This document shows positions 1 to 10,606 of a stretch of 64,000 bases of DNA, piece by piece. The stretch comes from Amorphophallus konjac (lineage: Eukaryota > Streptophyta > Magnoliopsida > Alismatales > Araceae). The notes beneath the pieces were generated by a model, which did no database searches, had not been told where the DNA came from, and saw only the letters and a list, made by a program, of their open reading frames with translations. Numbering within the stretch: position 1 is the stretch's first letter; the number at the start of each line of letters is the position of its first letter. A program made the translations under genes and the position numbers. The stretch lies in assembly GCA_022559845.1 (NCBI GenBank), contig CM040128.1, forward strand, positions 227,649,643 to 227,713,642. Reading direction: 5' to 3'.

Positions 1-859
1 TGTGGACTCAATTATTACAAAAATAGACTCAATAAAAGAAATAAAGAAGAGGAAAAAAAAAGATAGCAGACGACTATACTATCGGACTCAAGAAATAAAA
101 GACTCGGGTCTCATGGCACCAAAGATCACGTTGACCCGACCCCAATTCTAAGCGTTCCATCTACCGCGTTACCTGAAAAGGGTTGGAAAGTAGGGGTGAG
201 CAAGAAGCTCAGTAGGAATTACACTCTATCATCAGGCATAGTTTAAGTAATTAACCATTTCATGAATGCATGAATAACGCGAGGAAATAATTAAGCATGA
301 TAACAAGATTACTAGCACGATAAAGATTGCAAGACACGATAGCAAGAGCAAGTAATCAGAACTTTAAGTGAATGGCCATATATCAAGTCAAGTCAAGTCG
401 AGTCATGCAAGCAAGTGCTTCATGCTTGCAAGCACGAATAGCAAGTTCACGAGAATGTGGAATGTCGTAGACCGAACACGCTAGATAGTACCGGTGCCAA
501 ATGCCACACCTAGTCATTCACCTTCCCGGGGATCAAGTACTTTTCGGGTGCGCCTCCCAGGACCAGACTGGGCCCTTTAATGTGTTTGCCTTGGCATTGA
601 TTTTGATTGGATCATAGATCCCACGAAATCTAGACATCCACAATGTTTAATGGCCAAGAGTTCCAAGGTTTAAGCTCACGAACTTACTTCTAAGATTGAG
701 AGAAATTCCAACATCGTTGGAATGCACATTAGGTAGAGAGACAAGGATGCAAACAAGAATCACGCCCGATTTCACAGTTCTAGGCCAAGCTTGATAACTG
801 CTTCATGATAATAAACAAGGGAAATATAAGAACGTTGGGAATACAAGAATATCTTCCTT

Positions 860-953
860 GTGACGGTCGATAACTGGGTCGTTACAGGAACGTGACGGTC
901 GTAGACAGGGCCGTTATGATGATGTGACGGTCCAATCTTGGACCGTTACAGTA
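860..953 (-). repeat. Palindrome cluster in array LTR A, distal
   Basis: Three consecutive 24-27-nt imperfect inverted repeats of the form GTGACGGTC-N8-GGYCGTTA occur in about 95 bp. The same trio is present in LTR B (about 4473-4567) and in the other copies. In this element they lie in the transcribed part of the LTR, downstream of the TATA-like sequence. Confidence 0.7.
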
Positions 954-1470
954 CTCAGACCAGTTTAACTTGAGCTGGTCCAAAAACACGATTCAAACCA
1001 CGTTAATAGGTTTAGGTCTTTAGGGTACAACCTGCCCGGCATCCTGGTGGGAATCCCAGGCTCACGGGGTCTTATGGAGGTCTCATAATAGTGGTCCTAG
1101 TCCGACGGAGAGTCCCATCTATTACAAGAATTGAGGCTAATAAATACGGAAACCAAGACGGTGCGGTCAGTCAATCCCACCGGAGTGACATGGCTGTCAA
1201 ACAATAATGCTAAGATCAAATATATATCTTACATAATTTAGAATTTATATAAGTATTAACTAAGGGTTTTTATCAAATTCTTCATGATCATTCAACTTAG
1301 GATTTTCTAAACATCTTTCATGTAGAACAATGAAAAATTAAGGTTTATGATCATAATACAATATTAACATCACGTTCTGCCTTGCTTATAGATCAAGATA
1401 TCATACTAACATAGTAATTTTCTGGTTTTAAGGACGCATAAAAAAAGTTTAAAAACACTGTCAGGAGAAC

Positions 1471-1670
1471 GTGACGGTCTAATGAAGGGGCGTTACAAGC
1501 ATGTAACGGTCTATAGTAGGCGCGTTACGTACCAGAAAATAAATAGATTAAAATTTTAGGAAATTTAAAACACTGGGGCATGTGACGGTCTGTCGTAGGG
1601 CCGTCAGGCTCAAGTGACGGTCTATCCAGCGGCCGTCAGGCTGTAACGGCTTCTGAAAGATGCGTCACAT
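1471..1670 (-). repeat. Palindrome cluster in array LTR A, proximal
   Basis: Five further inverted repeats of the TRACGG...SCGTYA type occur, each about 25-28 nt. LTR B has lost most of this cluster through a deletion of about 150 bp whose edges both fall in GTGACGGTCTA repeats (near 5101-5110). Confidence 0.7.
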
Positions 1671-2772
1671 GACCTGGAAACCCGCCAATGATGAACTTCG
1701 ACATGTTACTCTAAAACTTCGATTGCTCATGATAGAATGAATAGGAATTAAGGAAAATACTACCATTCGAAAGCGCATAAAATTTCGTATAAATTAACAT
1801 GCTTTGATTTAGATCTAACACAACAAGATTAAATCTTTAACTAATAATTATGAAAGTTGTCCTTTTGATACACCTCGGAGTAAAACGTAAAATTTGAACA
1901 GCATGATGAACGAAAATTGGGCACTAAGGTATCAAAAGAAAGAGCTCATAGAGATGCACAAGATGGTATTATTAGTTTTCTGTTTGGCCTGAGAGACACC
2001 TACCTTTGCTTGAAGGAAAGAAGAGGGGTCGCCGGAACCCTAGGTAGCGCACCAAGAACGCCCAAATTCCCCCTCATCCGGTCACGATCTGTTACGCCGC
2101 CTGATGCTGGTGCAAATAGGGTTCTAGGGTGTCGAAAGCCCTCTATAAATAGAACCTAGAGATCGAATTTGGTTGAAGAGCCCTATGAAGAAATTCCGGC
2201 GAAAACTTCGGATAAGGTTCTAATCCACCGTCGCCGCCGCCGGTAGAAGCGTATAGACTTAGGGTTTTCGAAGAGAAAGCAAAGACCTAACAATGGGCTA
2301 GGGTTTGGCCCGAATGGTTGAGAAATGGGCTCGAATTTGGTCGATTAATGTCGGGCCATCAAGAACAACGATTTTGGCTAAAAACTACTTAATTCAGCCT
2401 AATTAAATTTTTATTAGGAGTCGACCCAGTTGACATTATTGTTAAACTTTTCGTCCTCTACAAGATATGATTTTTCCATATTTTTAGAATTTAGTCAAAG
2501 CTTTAGCCTACGGGTGAAATTGAATTAATTTAATTTATTCTTATTAATTTCAATTCATCGTAGAAAATTCGATTGCGTCTTAGAATATGAAAGTCTTTTT
2601 ATGATAATTGTATAAAATAATTATTGATATAATTTTGGCCACTAAAAAAATAGATAATATTCTTTAATTAAGAAAATCATTGAAGTCATTAAATAACAAG
2701 GAAATATCTTTAAATCCAATACATATTTTAAAAATTTTCTTTTATATTTTATTATTTAACCGGGGTGTTACA

Positions 2773-3437
2773 CCCTCCCCCACTTTAAGGAATTTGGTCC
2801 CCAAATTCTTCGGACGTCATTAACTATTCGAACATTTAAACTAAGATGATCTTATTTATCTAAAATAATATGTTAATCATACCACTAATGGAATGCAAAA
2901 GAATTTAACTATAGTTAAGAATGAGAACGATACCTTATATAAAATTCTTCATTTGAAAGAAATCAGTTGTAATTTACTCGTGGAAGTAGCTTAGGGCAAT
3001 TAGCCATTACATGTTCTTTATTTCCGCAACGAAGACACGCTCCGTTCCTTCGCCAGCACTCCTTGATTAGATGACCAACTTTGTGACAGTGAAAACATTT
3101 TATTTGCGAAAGGTTATGCCTTTTCTTCTTATTACTTCGAATCTTTTTATAATGGACTCGCCACCTCCTAGCGAAACCGAATCTTGGCTTACTCGGGAAC
3201 CCTTTGCTTCCATTTCAAAAAGGGCTTTGATACTTGCAAAAATAATTATAAAGTTAGAAAGTTATTACCCTTATGCGTTGCACTACGCAATCTTATACAT
3301 ATTTTATTACTTAACCCGAGACACTACCCAATCTCACCAGGTGACAAAAGAGATGACACGGGTCCTATAACTTAGGGTAACCTATACTTATAGACAAGAA
3401 CCTATAATACAAACAACCGAGGCTCTGATACCACTTC
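2773..3437 (-). mobile_element. Array internal domain 1
   Basis: This 665-bp internal domain lies between LTR B (5' on the minus strand) and LTR A. The primer site TGGTATCAGAGCC, complementary to the 3' end of initiator tRNA-Met, lies at 3421-3433, four bases after the LTR end. The purine tract AAAGTGGGGGAGGG abuts the next LTR at 2772. An identifiable gag zinc-knuckle remnant lies between. There is no protease, RT or integrase, so the element is non-autonomous. The arrangement fits the described TR-GAG class. Confidence 0.85.
2963..3214 (-). pseudogene. Gag zinc-knuckle remnant (copy 1, frameshifted)
   Basis: The region is collinear with the 83-codon zinc-knuckle frame at 58100-58351. One C is missing from the run at about 3197-3202 (GGAACCC where other copies read GGAACCCC), which shifts the frame near the N-terminus. 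Two CCHC boxes (CX2CX4HX4C) remain recognisable downstream. The product would be the nucleic-acid-binding C-terminus of a Ty3 Gag. No capsid domain is present, so packaging would depend on another element. Confidence 0.65.
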
Positions 3438-6281
3438 TGTCACGTCCCGAACCGATAGCAGCGGGAAGCGGTGCACGGAACGTGGCAGCGAAACAATCAT
3501 GATAATAGAGCAGAAAATAAATAAACACAATAAATAAATATTTAAACACACGGAGGGCATTAATTTGAGAAAAATAGAATTTTATTGATATTTGGAAATT
3601 TAAATACAATGTGGACTCAATTATTATAATAATAGACTCAATAAATGAAATAAAGAACTGGAAAAAAAGATAGCAGAAGACTATACTATCGGACTCAAGA
3701 AATAAAAGACTCGGGTCTCAAGGCACCAAGTTCACTCGATCACGTTGACCCGATCCCAATTGCAAGCGTTCCATCTACCGCGTTACCTGAAAAGGGTTGG
3801 AAAGTAGAGGTGAGCAAGAAGCTCAGTAGGAATTACACTCTATCATCAGGCATAGTTTAAGTAATTAACCATTTCATGAATGCATGAATAACGCGAGGAA
3901 ATAATTAAGCATGATAACAAGATAACTAGCACGATAAAGATTGCAAGACACGATAGCAAGAGCAAGTAATCAGAACTTTAAGTGAATGGCCATATATCAA
4001 GTCAAGTCAAGTCGAGTCATGCAAGCAAGCGCTTCATGCTTTCAAGCACGAATAGCAAGTTCACGAGAATGTGGAATGTCGTAGACCGAACACGCTAGAT
4101 AGTACCGGTGCCAAATGCCACACCTAGTCATTCACCTCCCCGGGGATCAAGTACTTTTCGGGTGCGCCTCCCAGGACCAGACTGGGCCCTTTAATGTGTT
4201 TGCCTTGGCATTGATTTTGATTGGATCATAGATCCCACGAAATCTAGACATCCACAATGTTTAATGGCCAAGAGTTCCAAGGTTTAAGCTCACGAACTTA
4301 CTTCTAAGATTGAGAGAAATTCCAACATCGTTGGAATGAACATTAGGTAGAGAGACAAGGATGCAAATAAGAATCACGCCCGATTTCACAGTTCTAGGCC
4401 AAGCTTGATAACTGCTTCATGATAATAAACAAGGGAAATATAAGAACGTCGGGAATACAAGAATATCTTACTTGTGACGGTCGATAACTGGGCCGTTACA
4501 GGAACGTGACGGTCGTACACAGGGCTGTTACGATGATGTGATGGTCCAATCTTGGGCCGTTACAGTACACATACCAGTTTAATTTGAGCTGGTCCAAAAA
4601 CACGATTCAAATCACGTTCATAGGTTCAGGTCATTAGGGTACAACCTGCCCGACGTCCTGGTGGGAATCCCAGGCTCATGGGGTCTTATGGAGGTCTCAT
4701 AATAGTGGTCCTAGTCCGACGGAAGGAATATCCAGCGGAGAGTCCCATCTATTACAAGAATTGAGGCTAATAAACACGGAATCCAAGACGGTGCGGTCAG
4801 TCAATCCCACCGGAGTGGCATGACTGTCAAATAAGAATGCTAAGATCAAATGTATATCTTACATAATTCAGAATTTATTCAAGTATTAACTAAGTGTTTT
4901 TATCAAATTCTTCATGATCATTCAACTTAGGATTTTCTAAACATCTTTCATGTATAACAATGAAAAATTAAGGTTTATGATCATAATACAATATTAATAT
5001 CACGTTCTGCCTTGCTTAAAGATCAAGATATCATACTAACATAGTAAGTTTCTGGTTTTAATGACGCATAAACAAAGTTTAAAAATACTGTCAGGAGAAC
5101 GTGACGGTCTATCGAGCGGCCGTTAGGCTGTAACGGCTTCTGAAAGATGCGTCACATGACCTAGAAACTCGCCAACGATGAACTTCGACATGTTACACTA
5201 AAACTTCGATTGCTCATGATAGAATGAATAAGAATTATGGAAAGTACTACCATTCGAAAGAGCATAAAATTTCGTATAAATTAACATGCTTTGATTTAGA
5301 TCTAACACAACAAGATTAAATCTTTAACTAATAATCATGAAAGTTGTCCTTTTGATACACCTCGGAGTAAAACGTAAAATTCGAACAGCATGATGAACGA
5401 AAATTGGGCACTTAGGTATCAAAAGAAAGAGCTCATGGAGACGCACAAGATGGTATTATTAGTTTTCTGTTTGGCCTGAGAGACACCTACCTTTGCTTGA
5501 AGGAAAGAATGACGAAGAAGAGGGGTCGCCGGAACCCTAGGTAGCGCTCCAAGGACACCCAAATTCCCCCTCATCCGGTCACGATCGGTTACACTGCCTG
5601 ATGCTGGTGCAAATAGGGTTCTAGGGTGTCGAAAGCCCTCTATAAATAGAACCTATAGGGACTCCTAGAGATCGAATTTGGTTGAAGAGTCCTATGAAGA
5701 AATTTCGGCGAAAACTTCGGATAAGGTTCTAATCCACTGCCGCCGCCGCCGGTAGAAGCGTCTAGACTTAGGATTTTCGAAGAGAAAGTAAAGACCTAAC
5801 AATGGGCTAGGGTTTGGCTCGAATGGTTGAGAAATGGGCTCGAATTTGGTCGATTAATGTCGGGCTATCAAGAACAACGATTTTGGCTAAAAATTCCTTA
5901 ATTCAGCCTATTTAAATTTTTATTAGGAGTCGACCCAGTTGACATTATTGTTAAACTTTTCGTCCTCCACAAGATATGATTTTTCCATATTTTTAGAATT
6001 TACTCAAAACTTTAGCCTACGGTAGAAATTCAATTAATTTAATTTATTCTTATTAATTTCAATTCATCGTAGAAAAATCGATTGCGTCTTAGAATATGAA
6101 AGTCTTTTTATGATAATTGTATAAAATAATTATTGATATAATTTTGGCCACTAAAAAAATAGATATCATTCTTTAATTAAGAAAATCATTGAAGTCCTTA
6201 AATAACAAAGAAATATATTTAATTCTAATACATATTTAAAATTTTTTCTTTTATATTTTATTATTTAAACGGGGTGTTACA
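3438..6281 (-). repeat. Array LTR B (complete, 2,844 bp)
   Basis: This complete LTR is bounded on the plus strand by TGTCACGTCCCG at 3438 and CGGGGTGTTACA ending at 6281, that is TG...CA on both strands. It is about 150 bp shorter than LTRs C and D because one interval between two GTGACGGTCTA palindrome arms is deleted (around 5101-5110). It has no coding content. Confidence 0.9.
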
Positions 6282-6915
6282 CCCTCCCCCACTTTAAGGA
6301 ATTTGGTCCCCAAATTCGTCGGACGTCATTAACTATTCGAACATTTAAACTAATCATACCACTAATGAAATGCAAAAGAATTTAACTATAGTTAAGAATG
6401 AGAACGATACCTATTATAAAATTCTTAATTTGAAAGAAATCAGTTATAATTTACTTGTGGAAGTAGCTAAGGACAATTAGCCATTACATGTTCTTTATTT
6501 CCGCAACAAAGACACGCTCCGCTCCTTCGCCAGCACTCCTTGATTAGATGACCAACTTTGTCACAGTGAAAATATTTAATTTGCGAAAGGTTATGCCTTT
6601 TCATCTTATTACTTCGACTCTTTTTATAATGGACTCGCCACCTCCTAGCGAAACCGAATCTTGGCTTGCTCGGGAACCCCTTTGCTTCCATTTTGAAAAG
6701 GGCTTTGATACCTGCAAAAATAATTATAAAGTTAGAAAGTTATTACCCTTATGCTTCGCACTACGTAATCTTATACATATTTTATTACTTAACCCGAGAC
6801 ACTCCCCAATCTCACCAGGTGACAAAAGGGATGACACGGGTCCTATAACTTAGGGTAACCTATACTTATAGACAAGAACCTAGAACACAAACAACCGAGG
6901 CTCTGATACCACTTC
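6282..6915 (-). mobile_element. Array internal domain 2
   Basis: This 634-bp internal domain has the purine tract next to LTR B and the primer site TGGTATCAGAGCC at 6899-6911 next to LTR C. Relative to the other internals it lacks about 30 bp around 6351. It carries the zinc-knuckle frame at 6467-6691. Confidence 0.85.
6467..6691 (-). pseudogene. Gag zinc-knuckle remnant (copy 2, shortened)
   Basis: The frame encodes a basic N-terminus followed by two CCHC zinc knuckles: CX2CX4HX4C starting CDK-type at residues about 43-56, and CLCCGNKEHVMANC at about 60-73. These bind nucleic acid in Gag of Ty3 elements. A TAG stops it nine codons before the end seen in copies 3 and 4, at a codon that is AAG in copy 4. 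The ATG is only the first in frame; upstream the frame stays open without recognisable capsid sequence. Confidence 0.7.
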
Positions 6916-7878
6916 TGTCACGTCCCGAACCGATAGCAGCGGGAAGCGGTGCTCGGAACGTGACAGCGAAACAGTCATGATAATAGAGCAGAAAATAAAT
7001 AAACACAATAAATAAATATTCGAACACACGGAGGGCATTAATTTGAGAAAAATAGAATTTTATTGATATTTGGAAATTTAAATACAATGTGGACACAATT
7101 ATTACAATAATAGACTCAATAAAAGAAATAAAGAAGAGGAAAAAAAAGATAGCAGACGACTATACTATCGGACTCAAGAAATAAAAGACTCGGGACTCAA
7201 GGCACCAAGTTCACTCGATCACATTGACCCGATCTCAATTCCAAGCGTTCCATCTACCGCGTTACCTGAAAAGGGTTGGAAAGTAGGGGTGAGCAAGAAG
7301 CTCAGTAGGAATTACACTCTATCATCAGGCATAGTTTAAGTAATTAACCATTTCATGAATGCATGAATAACGCGAGGAAATAATTAAGCATGATAACAAG
7401 ATAACTAGCACGATAAAGATTGCAAGACACGATAGCAAGAGCAAGTAATCAGAACTTTAAGTGAATGGCCATATATCAAGTCAAGTCAAGTCGAGTCATG
7501 CAAGCAAGTGCTTCATGCTTTCAAGAACGAATAGCAAGTTCACGAGAATGTGGAATGTCGTAGACCGAACAGGCTAGATAGTACCGGTGCCAAATGCCAC
7601 ACCTAGTCATTCACCTCCCCGGGGATCAAGTACTTTTCGGGTGTGTCTCCGAGGACCAGACTGGGCCCTTTAATGTGTTTACCTTGGCATTGATTTTGAT
7701 TGGATCATAGATCCCACGAAATCTAGACATCCACAATGTTTAATGGCCAAGAGTTCCAAGGTTTAAGCTCACGAACTTACTTCTAAGATTGAGAGAAATT
7801 CCAACATCGTTGGAATGAACATTAGGTAGAGAGACAAGGATGCAAACAAGAATCACGCACGATTTCACAGTTCAAGGC
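6916..7878 (-). repeat. Array LTR C, left fragment
   Basis: This is the minus-strand 3' part of LTR C. It runs up to the insertion point of element 1 and ends with the AAGGC target-site copy at 7874-7878. It aligns with 58576-59540 of LTR D. Confidence 0.9.
7874..7878. repeat. TSD of element 1, left (AAGGC)
   Basis: The five bases before the 5' LTR are identical to 55866-55870. Uninterrupted array units read TTCAAGGCCAAG here, matching left flank plus right flank with one copy removed. Confidence 0.95.
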
Positions 7879-8216
7879 TGTAATATCCCGGACCCTTTGG
7901 ATCCTTCTTCTTGGGTCCCAGATTTGGTTTTTCGGAGTGTCCGGCTCCGTTGTTTCCGAAATTTTGTTTCGGACATCTTTCATGTTCGGATCTGCGCGAT
8001 CTGGAGTTGTTTCGGAGGCCCGGATGCGTTCCGCAGCTTTTCCGCGCGTGTTTTCTGATTTCCGGTGCGTGTTCCGGCAATTCCTTCGGAACCTCGCTGC
8101 GGGTGAACCGGGTCGTTCACCTAGGCACGAGTGGTATCGTTGCGATCGGTGCGTTTCGAGGATTCCGGAAACGTAATTTTCCATTTTTTGGTATTTTTCG
8201 AATTTTCTGGATTTTC

Positions 8217-8224
8217 TATAAATA
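8217..8224 (+). promoter_or_regulatory. TATA box, element 1 5' LTR
   Basis: TATAAATA lies in an AT-rich context and is followed by a pyrimidine-rich CTCTCTCCCCC tract, a common plant initiator and leader composition. The 3' LTR has the same box at 15713-15720. Confidence 0.7.
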
Positions 8225-8776
8225 CCCCCCCTATTTACTCTCTCTCCCCCACCTTCTCTTTCTTCTTCTTCTTCCTCCTCTATTTCCTCCCACCGTGAGC
8301 TCTCCCTCTCCCTCTCTCTGCCCCATTCGACCGTGGTGAGCTCCCTTTCCGCTGCAGACGGCGGCGGGGCGACGACGTGGGTGACGGCGAGGCGATCTCG
8401 TGGGCGTGCGGCGAGCGTGAGAAGCGTGAAGAGGCGAGGTTTTCTAAAGCGATTTCTTGCGTTCGTGGTCGATTTGGCGGAGCATTTGCTCCATTGAGGT
8501 AGGGTGACGTTCCCTAGCTGCCCGCCGTTCATTTCCGTGATTTATAGGCCGAGGGGAGGCCGAGAGGGGCGTGATTGAGCGGGTTTGGGGTTTTCCATGA
8601 TTTGGTGAGAGCTCGCCCGATCTATAGATTTGATGCATGATTTTGCATTTTGATGGCCTAGAATCATGACAGGGGTCCCCAAGGGTCTTCCCCGTTGATT
8701 TCCCCCTCTTCGGTGGAGGCATGGGGGCGTGGTTGGAGTTTTTGGGCGTTTCCCGCCGTTTCGCCGTCGGGCGAGT

Positions 8777-9300
8777 GTAACGGTCCTTACAGGGACCGTC
8801 ACACAGTGTGACGCGCCTGGGTGGGTGCGTCACATGCCCTTTGTTTAGCCAACTGGGGTCAGGGACTGTGACGGTCCCGCGATAGACCGCCACAGGCCAC
8901 TGACGCGCCTGGGTCGGGTCGTCAGAGGCATCCGACCGTTGGCATGTGACCTTTGTTTTTGACCGTTGGGGGTCAAGGTATGTGACGCACCAGGCCTGGC
9001 GCGTCACATCCTTATGACGGCCCAGGGTGGGTGCGTCAGGCTGCTTTTGAGCGTTCGAAACCCCAGGCGGTGTAACGCTCCTGGTGTGGACCGTCACACC
9101 TCGTGACGCGCCTGCGTGGGGGCGTCACAATCTGTAACGCGCCAGGGCATGCGCGTTACACTTTGCTTTACGCTGGGAGCGTGACGGCCGGCGTTGGACC
9201 GTCAGGTATCTGTGACGGTCCAGCCTAGGACCGTCAGGCTTCCTGTGACGGTCCCGCCGAGACCGTCACGTGCCTGTGACGGTCTAGGGGTGGACCGTCA
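8777..9300 (+). repeat. Serial palindromes in element 1 leader (about 13 units)
   Basis: About 13 inverted repeats of 24-29 nt follow one another with the consensus TRACGSNCC...GGNSCGTYA. Several have perfect 8-9-bp arms: TGACGGTCC/GGACCGTCA near 9218 and GTAACGCGC/GCGCGTTAC near 9136. They lie downstream of the TATA box, so they would be transcribed. Arms vary in pairs, GTGAC with GTCAC and GTAAC with GTTAC. Confidence 0.8.
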
Positions 9301-10444
9301 GGCTCCTGGTTGCCCCGAGTGGGTTGCAACCCCATTTTTAGTCCGACTGTGGTCACTGTGCGACGGGGCCGGTACGTGGGGTGGTCCCCGTACGTCGTCG
9401 GATGCGGACGTTGTTTTTTGTTGACTTGAGAGTCTACTCCTTCAGTGACCCTCCACTAGTCGTAGCCTACCAGTACGCGGTGCTGGTCGCACTAGGTAGT
9501 GGTGTACGGGCTTACCCTTAGAGACAGTTTGTGGACCGGTTGCCGTCGGGCCCCACGTCTTGCAGCCAGAGTCCGGCTGAGGGGAAAATTGGTCAGAGGG
9601 CCAGACCAGGGACGTGCGGTCTGTGTGTGCACAACTGGTTGGGGGTGGTTGGACCCACGTCGACGGGCAAGACCCCAGCTAGTCACTTGTTTGTGGTTAC
9701 TTGTGCGGTGTTCGTGCCTTGGGTAGGCGCTACCACGTCAGGCAGTTCACCTGCGGTGCGATGTAAGTCGTCAGGGGACGCTACCGGCTGTGCTTCTAGT
9801 GGGAGGTACTCCTGTCGAGTATGGAGTGTCAGACTATCAGTTTTATGACTTCGACCTTCGGGTTTTCCTTGCCGGGTCGACCGTTGAGCTTCGGTTATCG
9901 CACCATGGCACGTGTGCCGGTTTGCGTGCCATAGGACCTTTGTTTTTTAGAGTATAGGGTTTTCCTTTCCGAGGTACTCTCCTACCGCTAGCGTAGTGGT
10001 TTTTCGTTTTACGAGGTGGGGTGCGAGTGATCCCTACTGAGTCTTGTTCCGAGACTCATTCCCTGCGTGTTTTCACGGTGTTTCAGGTGAGGCGCCGCCC
10101 TAGGGTAGCGCGTCTGGGGTGCAGCGTGATGCGGGTGCCCAGAGGTAGTGCCAGAGGTCAGAGCCGGGATATGCCCCGTGTAGTTGTACTTTTCTTTCTT
10201 GTCTCTATGCTAGTTGTGGACTACTACTATTGTTGTTATTTATATCTTATGGACCATGTATTATGTAAACTATTAAATTATTTTCTGCTTAATATTATAA
10301 CTGTTTAATTCTACAATTATTTGTGATACTTGTGTAGTCTCCACACCATTCCTTTAACCCTTCGAGTCTTCGGGCTCGTGGGTGGCGATGTGAGTCTCGG
10401 GTTATCGGACCTTCCCGGTAATCAGATTCTCGGGTCGTTACAGC

Positions 10445-10456
10445 TGGTATCAGAGC
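10445..10456 (+). other. Primer-binding site, element 1 (tRNA-iMet)
   Basis: TGGTATCAGAGC lies two bases after the LTR end. It is the standard plant initiator-tRNA-Met primer site. Confidence 0.93.
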
Positions 10457-10606
10457 AGTGGTTGTGGGATTGCACGAGAATCATAAGTGATTGTAGTGAT
10501 CCACTAGTCCACAGCGATGATGTACATATGACGCTGGCATTGGGCATCGTGTGTTTTCTTGACCTTGCTGTTTTTGTGTTTTCTTTTTTTTGCTTTAGGA
10601 GCGAGT

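Larger units (their letters stand above)
1..2772 (-). repeat. Array LTR A (partial)
   Basis: On the minus strand the LTR starts TGTAACACCCCGG at 2772, just after a purine tract. About 170 bp of its far end, judged against LTR B, is missing beyond the window edge. It contains two clusters of TRACGG...CCGTYA palindromes (about 860-953 and 1471-1670). A TATA-like TATTTATA (minus strand, near 2143-2151) lies upstream of both on the transcribed strand. Compared with other copies it lacks about 16 bp near 1101. It has no coding content. Confidence 0.88.
1..7878 (-). repeat. Tandem TR-GAG-like LTR array, left part
   Basis: Direct repeats of an LTR-plus-internal unit occur head to tail: the landmark TGTGGACTCAATT recurs near 1, 3610 and 7088, and again near 58748 and 62405 beyond the insertion. 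Read on the minus strand, each unit is an LTR (TGTAACACCCCGG...CGGGACGTGACA), a primer site TGGTATCAGAGCC, about 0.65 kb of internal DNA, a purine tract and the next LTR. Shared LTRs alternating with internal domains are the product expected from unequal recombination between LTRs of one element, or from multimeric insertion. The left end lies outside the window. Confidence 0.9.
7879..10442 (+). repeat. Element 1 5' LTR (2,564 bp)
   Basis: It starts TGTAATATCCCGG and ends CGGGTCGTTACA directly before the primer site. It contains a TATA box (8217-8224), a CT-rich stretch just after it (about 8236-8330) and a palindrome cluster (8777-9300). The many short frames on either strand are not conserved in the 3' LTR and are not genes. 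Confidence 0.93.

Noticed and set aside
7822..9097. Minus-strand frames of 217-236 codons in the 5' LTR of element 1
   Set aside because: They cross the LTR and palindrome array. The matching 3' LTR breaks them, and no domain is recognisable.
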